A stretch of 64,000 nucleotides of DNA, from assembly GCA_916700875.1 (NCBI GenBank), contig CAKAKS010000066.1:7719743-7783742 (forward strand), written 5' to 3'. Of the stretch, positions 37,527 through 47,205 are shown piece by piece (within the stretch, counting starts at the first letter, position 1; every line of letters starts with the position of its first letter). A program made the position numbers and the translations under genes. This stretch comes from Sebastes aleutianus. Its lineage: Eukaryota; Chordata; Actinopteri; Perciformes; Sebastidae. The notes beneath the pieces are model-generated. The model saw only the letters and a list, made by a program, of their open reading frames with translations. It had not been told where the DNA came from and made no database searches.

Positions 37527-38440
37527 CAGTGGTGTCAGAACAACCACCTCTCCCTGAACGTCTCAAAGACCAAGGAGGTCATCGTGGATTACAGGAGGGG
37601 GGGTTGCACTCACCCCCCAGTCACCATCAACGGCACAGCGGTGGAGAGGGTGGACACCTTTAAATACCTGGGTGTCAACATCCATAAGGACTTGACATGG
37701 GCCACCCACACCACCGCTGTAGTCAGTAAGGCCCAGCAGAGACTGTACGCTCTGAGGCGCTTAAGGACTTTTAGACTGAAACCACAAATCCCCAGGGTCT
37801 TCTACCGGGGCACCATAGAGAGCCTCCTGACAGGCTGCTTCACCACCTGGTACGGCAACTGCACCAACGTGGACCGTAAGGCGCTGGGAAGGGTGGTGCG
37901 CTCGGCCCAACACATCACCGGGTGCGAGCTGCCCAGCCTGCAGGAGCTGTACACCCAGCGGGGCCTCAGGAAGTCCCTGAGGGTCATTAAGGACAACACA
38001 CACCCCTACAACAGCCTGTTACAACAGCTCCCTCCTGACCTCTGGTAGAAGATACAGGACCCCCAGGACTCTCGCCAGCAGACTGAGGAACACTTTTTTC
38101 CCCCAGGCCATCAGACTTTTAAATAGATAATTCATACGACACCTTCTCACACAAAAAGTACCTCAATCATATATCTTATACTGTATATACTGTATATGTT
38201 CTTAATATATATGTTCTTAATATGCCTTGTACAAAGTATTTCTTATATATGTACATTCATACTTTCTGATATGTATATGTTCTTAATATGCCATGTACAA
38301 AGTATTTCCTTTTATAATTGTAATATAACTTATTATTTTCAATGTTTTCAATGTTTTTAATTTTAAAAAGCATTTCACACGATTGTACTTGTACAACCGG
38401 CGTGACAATAAACATCTTGAGTCTTGAATATTGAATGGCA
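37527..38440 (+). pseudogene. LINE reverse transcriptase C-terminus, 3' end copy
   Basis: This is the mirror image of 33960-34862. An open stretch of 155 codons (37584-38048, containing GGCTHPPVTINGTAVERVD and TTWYGNCTNVDRKAL) encodes only the C-terminal part of the LINE protein, beyond the polymerase motifs. It is followed by the 3' UTR and the ttgaatattgaatg end at about 38425-38440. It is a piece of the inverted duplication and not a separate insertion, because it sits at the same place relative to the C2 gene in both arms. Confidence 0.85.
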
Positions 38441-38616
38441 CTTATCCTCACTCAGCAAGCATTTGTATGTTATTTAAAATGAGTGTGATAGTTTACTGGC
38501 ATGAACCCATAATGCTTTTATTCCCTGTTTTCTGTAAAGAATTTCATTCCTGTTATGAGAGCTCTAACAAGCATACATCCAAAAACAGACGAACACAATG
38601 TTTTTCTTCATTCGAT

Positions 38617-38622
38617 TTTATT
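38617..38622 (-). terminator. Poly(A) signal of C2 copy 2
   Basis: TTTATT on the plus strand (AATAAA on the coding strand), at the same distance past the stop as in copy 1. Confidence 0.7.
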
Positions 38623-38707
38623 CATTCACTTTCTCATTTCGAACAGAATTCTATCTTTCAGTGAAAAGATATACAAAGAGAAAGTGTATTTTCTTAAGCT
38701 CAAATTC

Positions 38708-39684
38708 TCAGTTTTCAAGAGCAGGTTCAATTTGCTCACAATTGTAAAAGAGCCAGACAAAACCTTCCTTGTTATTCATATAACACTTCACATGTGTAGT
38801 CCCATTGTCTACCAATTTCTTGGTGCAGGTTCCCAAGAGTTCATTAGCTTTTCCCTCGACAGCGTTGAAGACCATTACTGTCATCAGATTGCTGGCGACA
38901 TTGTTAAATGGTAGCTTCTTCCACCATCCTGGGCTGTTATTTTGATGAATGATTCCGGTCTTTTTGGTGACATTGTCGATTTTCACCTGTTAGATCAAAT
39001 TGGGAAATGTAAATTATTTTATCTAAAATAATCACATTGAGAATATCTATCCACTTACAAACAGGTCAGGGAAAAATGTAAACGGATCAATCAAAAAGAC
39101 CCGTTTGTTATGTGCAAAAAAAAAGGGATTATTCTAATTAATATTGTGTAGGAGTACAGACAATTTACATAATAGGGAATCTAATTTTGTCACTTTTATT
39201 ATATGTACATTTATGGATTTCTAAAATCCAAATATATTATATTTTATAAAAAAAATATATTATTCATTGACTTAAGTTCATATTTCCTTTTGATTTCAGT
39301 GACATTTTCTGAAATTTGACTTTGACTTTGATACATTTTAAGTTAATTGATAATGAAAGATTCACCATATATTTTCAATGTGGATTTCTTGCTAAACCAA
39401 TTTCTAATGTCCATATTGACATAAAAACGTTGCTAATATGACTATTATTTGTACTAGTCATACCATAAAGAAAAGTAGCACATTGCATCAAAAAACAGCA
39501 TTCCCAATTTTATACGATAAGATAACCAATAACTCACCTCAACAAAGGGATCTGGTTTAACTTCATCATCTCTAAGATCCTTGCCATATGCCACCCAGAC
39601 GTTCAAGCTTTTGCCGATACATCCGACAGCCTCGGCCTGGAATGGTATCAACACCAGCAGGACAGCGAACACAGCAAGCTTCAT
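38708..39684 (-). CDS. Secreted single-C2-domain protein, copy 2
   Basis: This is the mirror copy of 32664-33681, reading leftwards. Exon 1 is 39684-39538 (49 codons) and exon 2 is 38986-38708. The intron has the same GTGAGT donor and TAACAG acceptor and is 551 bp. The 141-aa product has the same signal peptide (residues 1-19), the same four cysteines and the same degenerate loop 3 (VFNAVEGKANELL). It differs from copy 1 at five residues: N28 for K, K57 for E, K58 for S, G60 for R and K122 for E. At 57-58 it agrees with copy 3, so it probably keeps the older state. Both exons are open. Function is inferred only: a secreted perforin-like C2 module with doubtful calcium binding. Confidence 0.8.
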
Positions 39685-39791
39685 CTTCAATGGTGACTTC
39701 ACCCTGAAAGTGAGAGAGAGAGAGATAGAGAGAGAGAGGTGGAAATAGACAGAAAAGCTGCTCCTTGTTGAAATATCCAAAAAGCTTGACA

Positions 39792-39799
39792 TATTTATA
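39792..39799 (-). promoter_or_regulatory. TATA box of C2 copy 2
   Basis: TATTTATA on the plus strand, 115 bp before the ATG on the coding strand. Confidence 0.65.
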
Positions 39800-39848
39800 G
39801 AGAGCTACAGATAAAGAGGGAGGGGCTTCACACAGGTGACTGTCACAC

Positions 39849-39850
<2 letters not shown>

Positions 39851-39915
<65 letters not shown>

Positions 39916-39941
39916 CGCGCGTGCGCGCGCGTGCGCGTGCA

Positions 39942-39974
<33 letters not shown>
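39851..39974. repeat. Expanded (GT)n with alternating CG, copy 2 promoter
   Basis: GT repeats are interrupted by a CG-alternating core (gcgcgcgtgcgcgcgcgtgc type, about 39910-39945). It is longer than the mirror array at 32406-32495. Alternating purine-pyrimidine of this kind is prone to form Z-DNA. Confidence 0.9.
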
Positions 39975-39976
<2 letters not shown>

Positions 39977-39984
39977 AGGCAAGG

Positions 39985-40415
39985 ATTGGTGTGATGTGGT
40001 CCCTACTCTTACTACAAGTTAAAAGCCTGGCAGCAGTGTAGCCTTCTGATACCAGAATAAAGTGTGTTGCAGTAGTCAAGTCTGGAGGAGATAAACGCCT
40101 GGATGACCTTGAGGAAAGGAATGACCTGATCTTGATTAAATGTCTCAGTTGGGCAAAGCAGGACTGCACCACTTTAGTCAACTGAGCATCAAAAGACAGC
40201 GCTTAGTCAAACATAACATCTAGGTTACAAGGCTCTTTTTTAACATTACCAGATAAGGCACCCAGACTACAATAAAGATTGTTAATGCTGCTAGTGCTGG
40301 GGCATGTATATGGTTAATAGAAGGGGACCCCGAATAGACCCTTGGGGGACCCCCACAAAAGAGAGTCAGCTAGCTAAGAGAGTCAAAGGCTGAGCTGAGG
40401 GAAAGGAGAATTAAA
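39985..40415 (-). mobile_element. L2-type LINE fragment, mirror of 31985-32405
   Basis: The same reverse transcriptase remnants appear on the minus strand (SCFAQLRHLIKIRSFLSS at about 40110-40165), again with the YADD segment deleted. The internal deletion shared by both arms predates the inverted duplication. Confidence 0.8.
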
Positions 40416-41659
40416 ATGAGCACGAATGGAGTTTTTCTTCAATGGCAGAAAAATGGAAGACAAAACCTAGTTGGACAAGTGTGGCTCAATCAACGTTCAG
40501 TACCTCCAGTCACCTCTCTTTACATCCTGGAACGATGTTTGAATGATTTAATATATTTATTTTAATTTTATTATATTTTCTTCTTTTTTGGAATGGTGCT
40601 CATCACAACACATATTTACTTATTTATCTATTGATGTTAGCATTTAGCTCAAAGCACCTTTGTGCTGAAGTACAGCTTCACAATGCAGCTAGCATTGTGT
40701 TGTGGACTCCTTGTCTTGTTTCATAATCAATAGCAAGAAAGATTATCATCAATAACACAAAGTTGGTGTGAGACAGTACTCTTACAGATTTTCAGGTTTT
40801 CAGCAAGTGTGTAAAAAAGGTGATAACTTTTCAATAAAATAATGAAGTGATTGTGTTCCCAGTCAGAAAAAAAGAAATGAAAAGTGGTTTGAATGTTAGT
40901 ATGGGTGCTTATGAAATGGAATGGGAATCAGAAAAAAAGGTCCTGTTATCCTGCAGATGTGTATATAGTGAACATTTGTACATAGTTTGCTGTTTTATGC
41001 CTTTTTGTGTGCAAGCATAATGTTGTCTTGGGTATTGTGTTTGAAAAATCTAAATTGTTCTTTGTTTTACCTGTGGGCAAATTCACAGCAAACAAGATTT
41101 GTACTGGGGGGAAGTCTACAAGTCTACAAGTCCATATTTATATTATTAATATCATACATAGTTTAAATCTAATATTATTTAGGCAAAAAAACAGTTTAAT
41201 GAACATAATGAGTCGTTGTCCTCTCTTGTACCATCACCACTCAAAGAATATGATATGTGATAATTGCCACACTGAAGGCTGGACTGAAAGGAGAGGGAGG
41301 AAAAAGGAAAAAACAAAAAAGGTAAGTAAAAACTCACAAAAACATAATTTTGACATAATGAAAAAAGACACACACACAAGGAGTACATACTATAGGTGCA
41401 TTGTTAAGTGGAGAAAACTAAAAAAAAAAAAAAAAAATGTATACCTTGTGCAAAGATACCTCTGGGTATGGGTGGATCCATGTGAGCCATTTCTGATCTA
41501 CAGTATGTCCTCAGGACAGTGAGAAGTATCTTCATGTGTTTCTGTTGCTCTTGGGATGTGTATATAAGTAGGATTTCTTTTCTATATGTCCTACTTTGCA
41601 TGAGGCTTTCCTTACTCCTCATAGCTCATTATCCTGTTCATGTTTAGCTTTCTCCGGTT

Positions 41660-41950
41660 TAGGGATGTTAATAATTAACCGTTTAACCGCTAACCGACAT
41701 TAAGCATTTTAACAGATTAATGCTATCGGTTAAAACGGTTAAAAGAAATGTTAATAATTAATTAAAAAGCTGAGAAAAACTTGTCAGTTAAAGGAGAAAA
41801 GCTGTAGCTGGAGACTGAGCAGGCATTACAGATACAGGAAGTTGGCTCCCGTCTATAGCTTGCTTGAGCAGAGGAGATGTAGCCTCTTAGCATTTATTCA
41901 CCGACAAATAAACTGTACACACACTGTCTGCTACACCTTTGTACACAGCT
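41660..41950 (-). mobile_element. hAT-like element, truncated at palindrome edge
   Basis: It is the reverse complement of the right 290 bp of the element at 29773-30520, with its TAGGGATGTTAAT end at 41660 and the flanking ctccggtt. It breaks off at 41950, where LINE sequence starts. The missing half shows that the outer duplication boundary cut through the element. Confidence 0.85.
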
Positions 41951-42310
41951 TTAACATTACCAGATAAGGCACCCAGACTACAATAAAGATTGTTAATGCT
42001 GCTAGTGCTGGGGCCAGAGGGGGTAACTATAACTATTCTGATTTGGAGTCATTCAACTGCAGGAAATTTTGGACATTCAATTCTTAATTTCAAAGAGGCA
42101 GGACATAAAACAAGAAACATCGGTGATGCCACGCTTTAAAGGGACATACAGTTGCGTATCATCAGCATAGCAATGAATGTAGATATTACGTCTACACATG
42201 ATTTGCCCCAGGTGTAACATGTATATGGTTAATAGAAGGGGACCCAGAATAGACCCTTGGGGGACCCCCACAAAAGAGAGTCAGCTAGCTAAGAGAGTCA
42301 AAGCCTGAGC
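41951..42310 (-). mobile_element. L2-type LINE fragment with YADD
   Basis: On the minus strand it reads GVPQGSILGPLL, then HCYADDTQLYVPLK at about 42130-42175. This is the segment missing from the related fragments in the two palindrome arms. Frames are broken on both sides. Confidence 0.8.
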
Positions 42311-42590
42311 TGAGGGAAAGGAGAATTAAAATGAGCATGAATGGAGTTTTTCTTCAATGGCAGAAAAATGGAAGACAAAACCTAGTTGGACAAGTGTGGC
42401 TCATTCAACGTTCAGTACTTCCAGTCACCTCTCCTTACATCATGGAACGATAGTTGAATGATTTAATATATTTATTTTAATTTGATTATATTTTCTTCGT
42501 TTTTGGAATGGTGCTCATCACAACACATATTAACTTATTTAAATATAGTTGTTTTTTAAATCCGATTGCCGATAAAATAAATTATAAAAA
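42311..42590. repeat. Extra copy of arm flank sequence
   Basis: Sequence such as cagctagctaagagagtcaaagcctgagctgaggg and the following 200 bp repeats 40370-40620 in the same orientation, with small differences. It shows that the right arm's outer segment was also duplicated in tandem. Confidence 0.75.
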
Positions 42591-42720
42591 AATATGCTAC
42601 TGTGGCTCTGATGCAGCCGGGCTCTCTCTGTCTGTAGTCTCACTCACTGTCCCGCCCACAGCACTATCTGATTGGTTACACGTCACGAGTTATAGCCTAT
42701 CAACGCTGAAGGGATAGTTT
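42591..42720. repeat. Repeat shared in reverse with 47090-47200
   Basis: The stretch tatgctactgtggctctgat through cactgtcccgcccacagcac reappears as its reverse complement at about 47095-47200. Confidence 0.8.
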
Positions 42721-42777
42721 ACCTCTGACAGTAGTGGCTTGAAGGGAGCCAGGAAACTGGGGAAACTCTTGCAAGAT

Positions 42778-42900
42778 TGTTAAGGATTGGCGTCAACCTC
42801 AAATAGTTAAGCTTAGGCATTGACCTTGAATGGTTAAAGTTAGACGTTGACCTTGAATAGTTAAGGTGAGGCATTGACCTTGAATAGTTAAGGTTAGGAT
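42778..42900. repeat. Minisatellite, about 31-bp unit, four copies
   Basis: The unit contains cattgaccttgaatagttaagg and recurs four times with drift. Confidence 0.8.
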
Positions 42901-43019
42901 AGGTCGTCGGGCACAGTCTCGTGAGAGTTTTAAGCAGATCTCTAATCAGATTTTGCAATGTGCGGGCTCCCTTCTAGACATGACCAACTCTGACTGCAAA
43001 GACGAACCCAAACTTCAAC

Positions 43020-43560
43020 TGGAATAACTTGATATTGAAAGATATAATTATGTTTAAAATGAGAAAATTAATGAATAAAATCAAATGAAGAAACCCTTTG
43101 TTTTGAATTAACGTTTGTTAGAACATGACTTAAGTGCTTTAGCAAGCTAGCTCAGTGTGAATGTACACTAGCACACACTTTGAATGTTAGTACGGGTGCT
43201 TATGGAATGTTAATATTGGGGATTTCAACCTGATGTGTCAGACAGAAAGAGCAAAGGTCCTGTTGTCCTACTGATGTGTAACATTTACATAGTTAGCTCT
43301 TTTATGCCTTTTTTTGTTTGACAAATTAAAATTGTTCTTTGTTTTACCTGTGGGCAAATTCACAGCAAACAAGGAATTACACTGGGGTGGAAAAACAAGG
43401 TTTTTTCTTTTTAATTCTACAGGAAAATATTAATTTTATGCAGAGATGCAATATCATACACAGTTCAAATCCAATATTATTTAGGCAAAGGACGGCTTAA
43501 TGAACAGTTTTGCCACAAGTCATTGCCCTCTTGTACCATAACCCCTAAAAAAAAAAAAGA
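43020..43560 (+). pseudogene. Remnant of a further C2 duplication unit
   Basis: 43030-43100 (aaaatgagaaaattaatgaa with an AATAAA) matches the 3' UTR and poly(A) region of the C2 genes. 43170-43390 matches the far flank of the right arm (40885-41110, including gtgggcaaattcacagcaaa) in the same orientation. No C2 exon survives between them. This suggests a fourth unit that was rearranged and lost its coding part. Confidence 0.6.
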
Positions 43561-43868
43561 AGCAAGGACAAAAATGAGTATGACAAGCTTGCTCAGTTTG
43601 AACATAGCACACTCAAGATAGCAGCAAAGGAAGTCTGTATTCATATAAGACTGCTCTTTTGCTCAGTTTGCAGAGTGCCATTTACATATTTATGTTAAGT
43701 TTATGTTAATTTCCTGGTGTTTTTATGTTTACAAGGTTATTTATCTCAGAAAATAAGGCAGCTAATAGCTTCAGTGCAGCAAAAGCGTAGATTCAAACGC
43801 TTTGAACAGGTTGGTGTTTGGTTTCACAAATAAATGTATGCTGTAATTCAAATTCATTGCCTTTTAAA

Positions 43869-44512
43869 AGTTTTACCACAGACCGTCACATATAACAAAT
43901 ATGCCAGCTAGCTCGCTAGCCCGCTAACTATTTACCATAGAAGTAAATGGAGACAAGTTAGCTCCTGTTAGCATGACCTAAGCCTAATTAGCGATTGTCA
44001 CACTTTGGTAACAATTCAAGTAGCTGGATAGCAAGACATGTTGGTTGCCATTATTATAATTTTACAAATGCTACATATTAGACAATCATTTACTTACATT
44101 TGGACACGAAAGCTGCGTTATCACTTGCTCTAGTCGGCAAATGGTCTGCAATGGGTTTTTTTTCTGTTTTGATCCAGGCACTGGGACTTGAGATTTGGAA
44201 ATCACTATCCGGTCATATCGGGATCACCATGATCCAACCTGCCAGTGTTTTCAAATACTGGGACAAAGTCAGTGAGATCATTTTGATCCTTGGCTGAGGA
44301 AGTGCGATTTTATTATCCGGATCATTTTGATCCAGATTACAAGTTTTGAAATACCGGCCCCAGGAGATCATGTAATAATTACAACAGACCTAGCTGTTTG
44401 TAGTATCTATTGAAATCATCTGGCTCCATTTACTTCTATGGAAGTAGTTAGCGGGCTAGCGAGCTAGCTGGCATATTTGTTATATGCGACGGTAGGCTAT
44501 GTGGTAAAACTG
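43869..44512. mobile_element. Element with about 83-bp inverted ends
   Basis: The left end 43869-43951 (including aacaaatatgccagctagct) is the reverse complement of 44425-44512. Between the arms lies a unique portion plus the stretch gatcattttgatccagatta, which recurs in reverse at 46990-47010. Long inverted ends and no frame suggest a fold-back or non-autonomous DNA transposon, possibly nested with a second one. Confidence 0.65.
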
Positions 44513-44534
44513 GTTACCATGGCGCTGTAGAGAG

Positions 44535-44670
44535 AGGGCGACATGCCAGGAGCTCTGTACCTGTTTTGGTTATTTTAGTGTTTTTTTTAAAGGTTAGTTT
44601 GTGTTCTTAGGACAGTTTTATGTTATTTTGTTAAGTTTTGCTAGTTTTAGGTCTCTTGATAATTTTAAGG
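44535..44670 (+). mobile_element. LINE 5' UTR fragment
   Basis: It is the reverse complement of 37390-37520 (catgccaggagctctgtacc through tttaggtctcttgata). It begins about 15-20 bp further upstream than the spacer LINE and stops abruptly at a run of TTAGGG. Confidence 0.8.
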
Positions 44671-44694
44671 GTTAGGGTTAGGGTTATGGGTTAG
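44671..44694 (+). repeat. Short interstitial telomere-like repeat
   Basis: GTTAGGGTTAGGGTTATGGG followed by TTAG, about three vertebrate telomere units with one extra base. It sits exactly where the LINE 5' UTR fragment meets an unrelated LINE fragment. Confidence 0.75.
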
Positions 44695-45215
44695 AAATCA
44701 TGTGTAGACGTAATATCTACATTCATTGCTATGCTGATGATACGCAATTGTATGTCCCTTTAAAGCCTGGCATCAGCGATGTTTCTTGTTTTATGTCCTG
44801 CCTCGTTGAAATCAAGAATTGGATGTCCAAAATTTCCTGCAGTTGAATGTCTCCAAATCATAATAGTTATAGTTACCCCCTCTGGCCCCAGCATTAGCAG
44901 CATAAACAATCTTTATTGTAGTCTGGGTGCCTTATCTGGTAATGTTAAAAAAGAGCCTTGTAAACTAGGTGTTATGTTTGACTAAGTGCTGTCTTTTGAT
45001 GCTCAGGGGACTAAAGGTGTGCAGTCCTGCTTTGCCCAACTGAGACATTTAATCAGATAAGGTCATTCCTTTCCTCAAGGTCATCCACGCATTTATCTCC
45101 TCCAGACTTGACTACTGCAACACACTTTATTCTGGTATAAGAAGGCTACGCTGCTGCCAGGCTTTTAACTTGTAGTAAGAGTAGGGACCACATCACACAA
45201 ATCCTTGCCTGGAGC
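44695..45215 (+). mobile_element. L2-type LINE fragment upstream of C2 copy 3
   Basis: HCYADDTQLYVPLKPG is read at about 44725-44770, then remnants through RLDYCNTLYS-like sequence near 45105-45135. It is the same element family as 31985-32405, but with the YADD segment retained. Several stops. Confidence 0.8.
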
Positions 45216-45319
45216 TTTGCAAATACAAACAAACACAAACACACACAGACACACACACACACAAACATGGGTGTGACAGTCACCTGTGTGAAGCCCCTCC
45301 CTCTTTATCTGTAGCTCTC

Positions 45320-45326
45320 TATAAAT
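45320..45326 (+). promoter_or_regulatory. TATA box of C2 copy 3
   Basis: TATAAAT lies 113 bp before the ATG, in the same context (tagctctctataaat) as copies 1 and 2. The CA run before it (45230-45265) is short. Confidence 0.65.
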
Positions 45327-45432
45327 TTGTCAAGCTTTTTGGATATTTCAACAAGGAGCAGCTTTTCTGTCTGTTTCCACCTCTCTCTCTCTATCTCTCT
45401 CTCTCACTTTCAGGGTGAAGTCACCATTGAAG

Positions 45433-46586
45433 ATGAAGCTTGCTGTGTTCGCTGTCCTGCTGGTGTTGATACCATTCCAGGCCGAGGCTGCCGGATGTAT
45501 CGGCAAAAATGCGGAGGTGTTCGTGACATTTGGAAAGGGTCTTACAGGGGATGCTCATAAAAGTCCAGATCCCTATGTTGTGGTGAGTTATTGGTTATCT
45601 TTCTTAAAATATAACCAAACATAAAATTGGGAATGCTGTTTTTTGATGCAATGTGCTACTTTTCTTTACGGTATGACTAGTAAAAATAATAGTTATATTA
45701 GCAACGTTTTTATGTCAATATGGACATCAGAAATTGGTTTAGTAAGAAATCCACATTGAAAATATATGGTGAATCTTTCATAAGAATAATCCAAAAGGTG
45801 CAGCAGCCCCTCACATTTAAATTAATCAATTGACTTAAAATGTATCAAAGTCTAAGTCAAATTTATCCAACAATGTCACTGAAATCAAAAGGAAATATGA
45901 ACTTAAGTCAATGAATAATACTTTTTTTTATAAATATAATGGATTTGGATTTTAGAAATCTATAAATGTACATCTAATAAAAGGGACACAATTAGATTGC
46001 CTATTGTGTAAATTGTGTGTTCTCCTACACAATATTAATTAGAATAAAAAAATAGATAATTAGAATTAAAGAAACAGATACAGTAAGGATTCATGCTAAA
46101 ATCTTTTACTGTATAAAACTTACTTACATATATGATGGCATGATTTAAGAATATGTTAATATTTGTAAATCAACTGTTTCCCTTTTTTGTGCACATAACA
46201 AACGGGTCTTTTTGATTGATCCGTTTACATTTTTCCCTGACCTGTTTGTAAGTGGATAGATATTCTCAATGTGATTATTTTAGATAAAATAATTTAAATT
46301 TCCCAATTTGATCTAACAGGTGAAAATCGGCGATGTCACCAAAAAAACCGCAATCATTCATGGAAAAGCCAACCCAAGATGGCACAAGGAGCTACCATTT
46401 AACAATGTCGCCAGCAATCAGATGACAATAACGGTCTTCGACGCTGACAAGGGAAAAGGAGCTAAAGATGACCTCTTGGGAACCTGCACCAAGAAATTGG
46501 TAGACAATGGGACCAAACATGTGAAGTGTCAGATGGATGACAAGAAAGGTTTTGTCCAGCTCCGTTACACTTGTGAGCCAATGTAA
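45433..46586 (+). CDS. Secreted single-C2-domain protein, copy 3
   Basis: The protein has 138 aa from exons 45433-45582 (50 codons) and 46320-46586 (88 codons plus stop). The phase-0 intron is 737 bp with GTGAGT and AACAG ends. The signal peptide is identical to copies 1 and 2 (residues 1-19). The C2 domain looks complete: loop 1 has D40 and D46 (PDPYVVVKI), NPRWHKELPF occupies the usual NPxW position, and loop 3 has D91, D93, D100 and D101. These are where calcium ligands sit in C2 domains, so calcium-dependent phospholipid binding is plausible. Cysteines 22, 106, 120 and 135 match the other copies. This is the best candidate for the ancestral function. Similarity to the perforin C2 is my inference; there is no pore-forming MACPF domain. 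Confidence 0.82.
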
Positions 46587-46689
46587 CCTGCTCTTGAAAA
46601 CTGAGAATTTGAGCTTAAGAAAATACACTTTATCTTTGTATATCTTTTCACTGAAAGATAGAATTATGTTCAAAATGAGAAAGTGAATG

Positions 46690-46695
46690 AATAAA
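46690..46695 (+). terminator. Poly(A) signal of C2 copy 3
   Basis: AATAAA about 104 nt after the stop, in the shared 3' UTR. Confidence 0.7.
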
Positions 46696-46900
46696 ATCAA
46701 ATGAAGAAAAATATTGTGTTTGTCTGTTTTTGGATGTATGCTTGTTAGAGCTCTCATAACAGGAATGAAATTCTTTACAGAAAACAGGGAATAAAAGCAT
46801 TATGGGTTCATGCCAGTAAACTATCACACATACCTCTGAGCTCATTTTAAATAACATACAAATGCTTGCTGAGTGAGGATAAGTGCCATTCAGGTGCAAG

Positions 46901-47205
46901 ATGATTTCAATAGATACTACAAACAGCTAGGTAGGTCTGTCGTAATTATTACATGATCTCCTGGGGCCGGTATTTCAAAACTTGTAATCTGGATCAAAAT
47001 GATCCAGATAATAAAATCTCAATTTTCTCAGCCAAGGATAAAAATTATCTCACTGACTTTGTCCCAGTATTTAATTTCCTTCAGTTTTGATAGGATATTA
47101 CTCGTGACGTGTAACCAATCCGATAGTGCTGTGGGCGGGACATTGAGTGAGACTACAGACAGAGAGAGCCCGGCTGCATCAGAGCCACAGTAGCATATTT
47201 TCATT
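46901..47205. mobile_element. Inverted copies of two nearby repeats
   Basis: 46901-47072 is the reverse complement of about 44245-44410, and 47095-47205 is that of 42595-42710. Immediately after the C2 copy 3 unit, the sequence therefore returns in reverse to segments found before it. Confidence 0.75.

Larger units (their letters stand above)
37527..41950 (-). repeat. Right arm of large inverted duplication
   Basis: It is the reverse complement of 30231-34862. It lacks the SINE found at 30933 but keeps about 100-130 bp around 40990-41110 that are missing from the left arm. A related stretch at 43270-43390 shows that this sequence is ancestral. Confidence 0.95.

Noticed and set aside
44671..44694. 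A true chromosome end
   Set aside because: Only about three telomere units are present, with unrelated LINE sequence on both sides.
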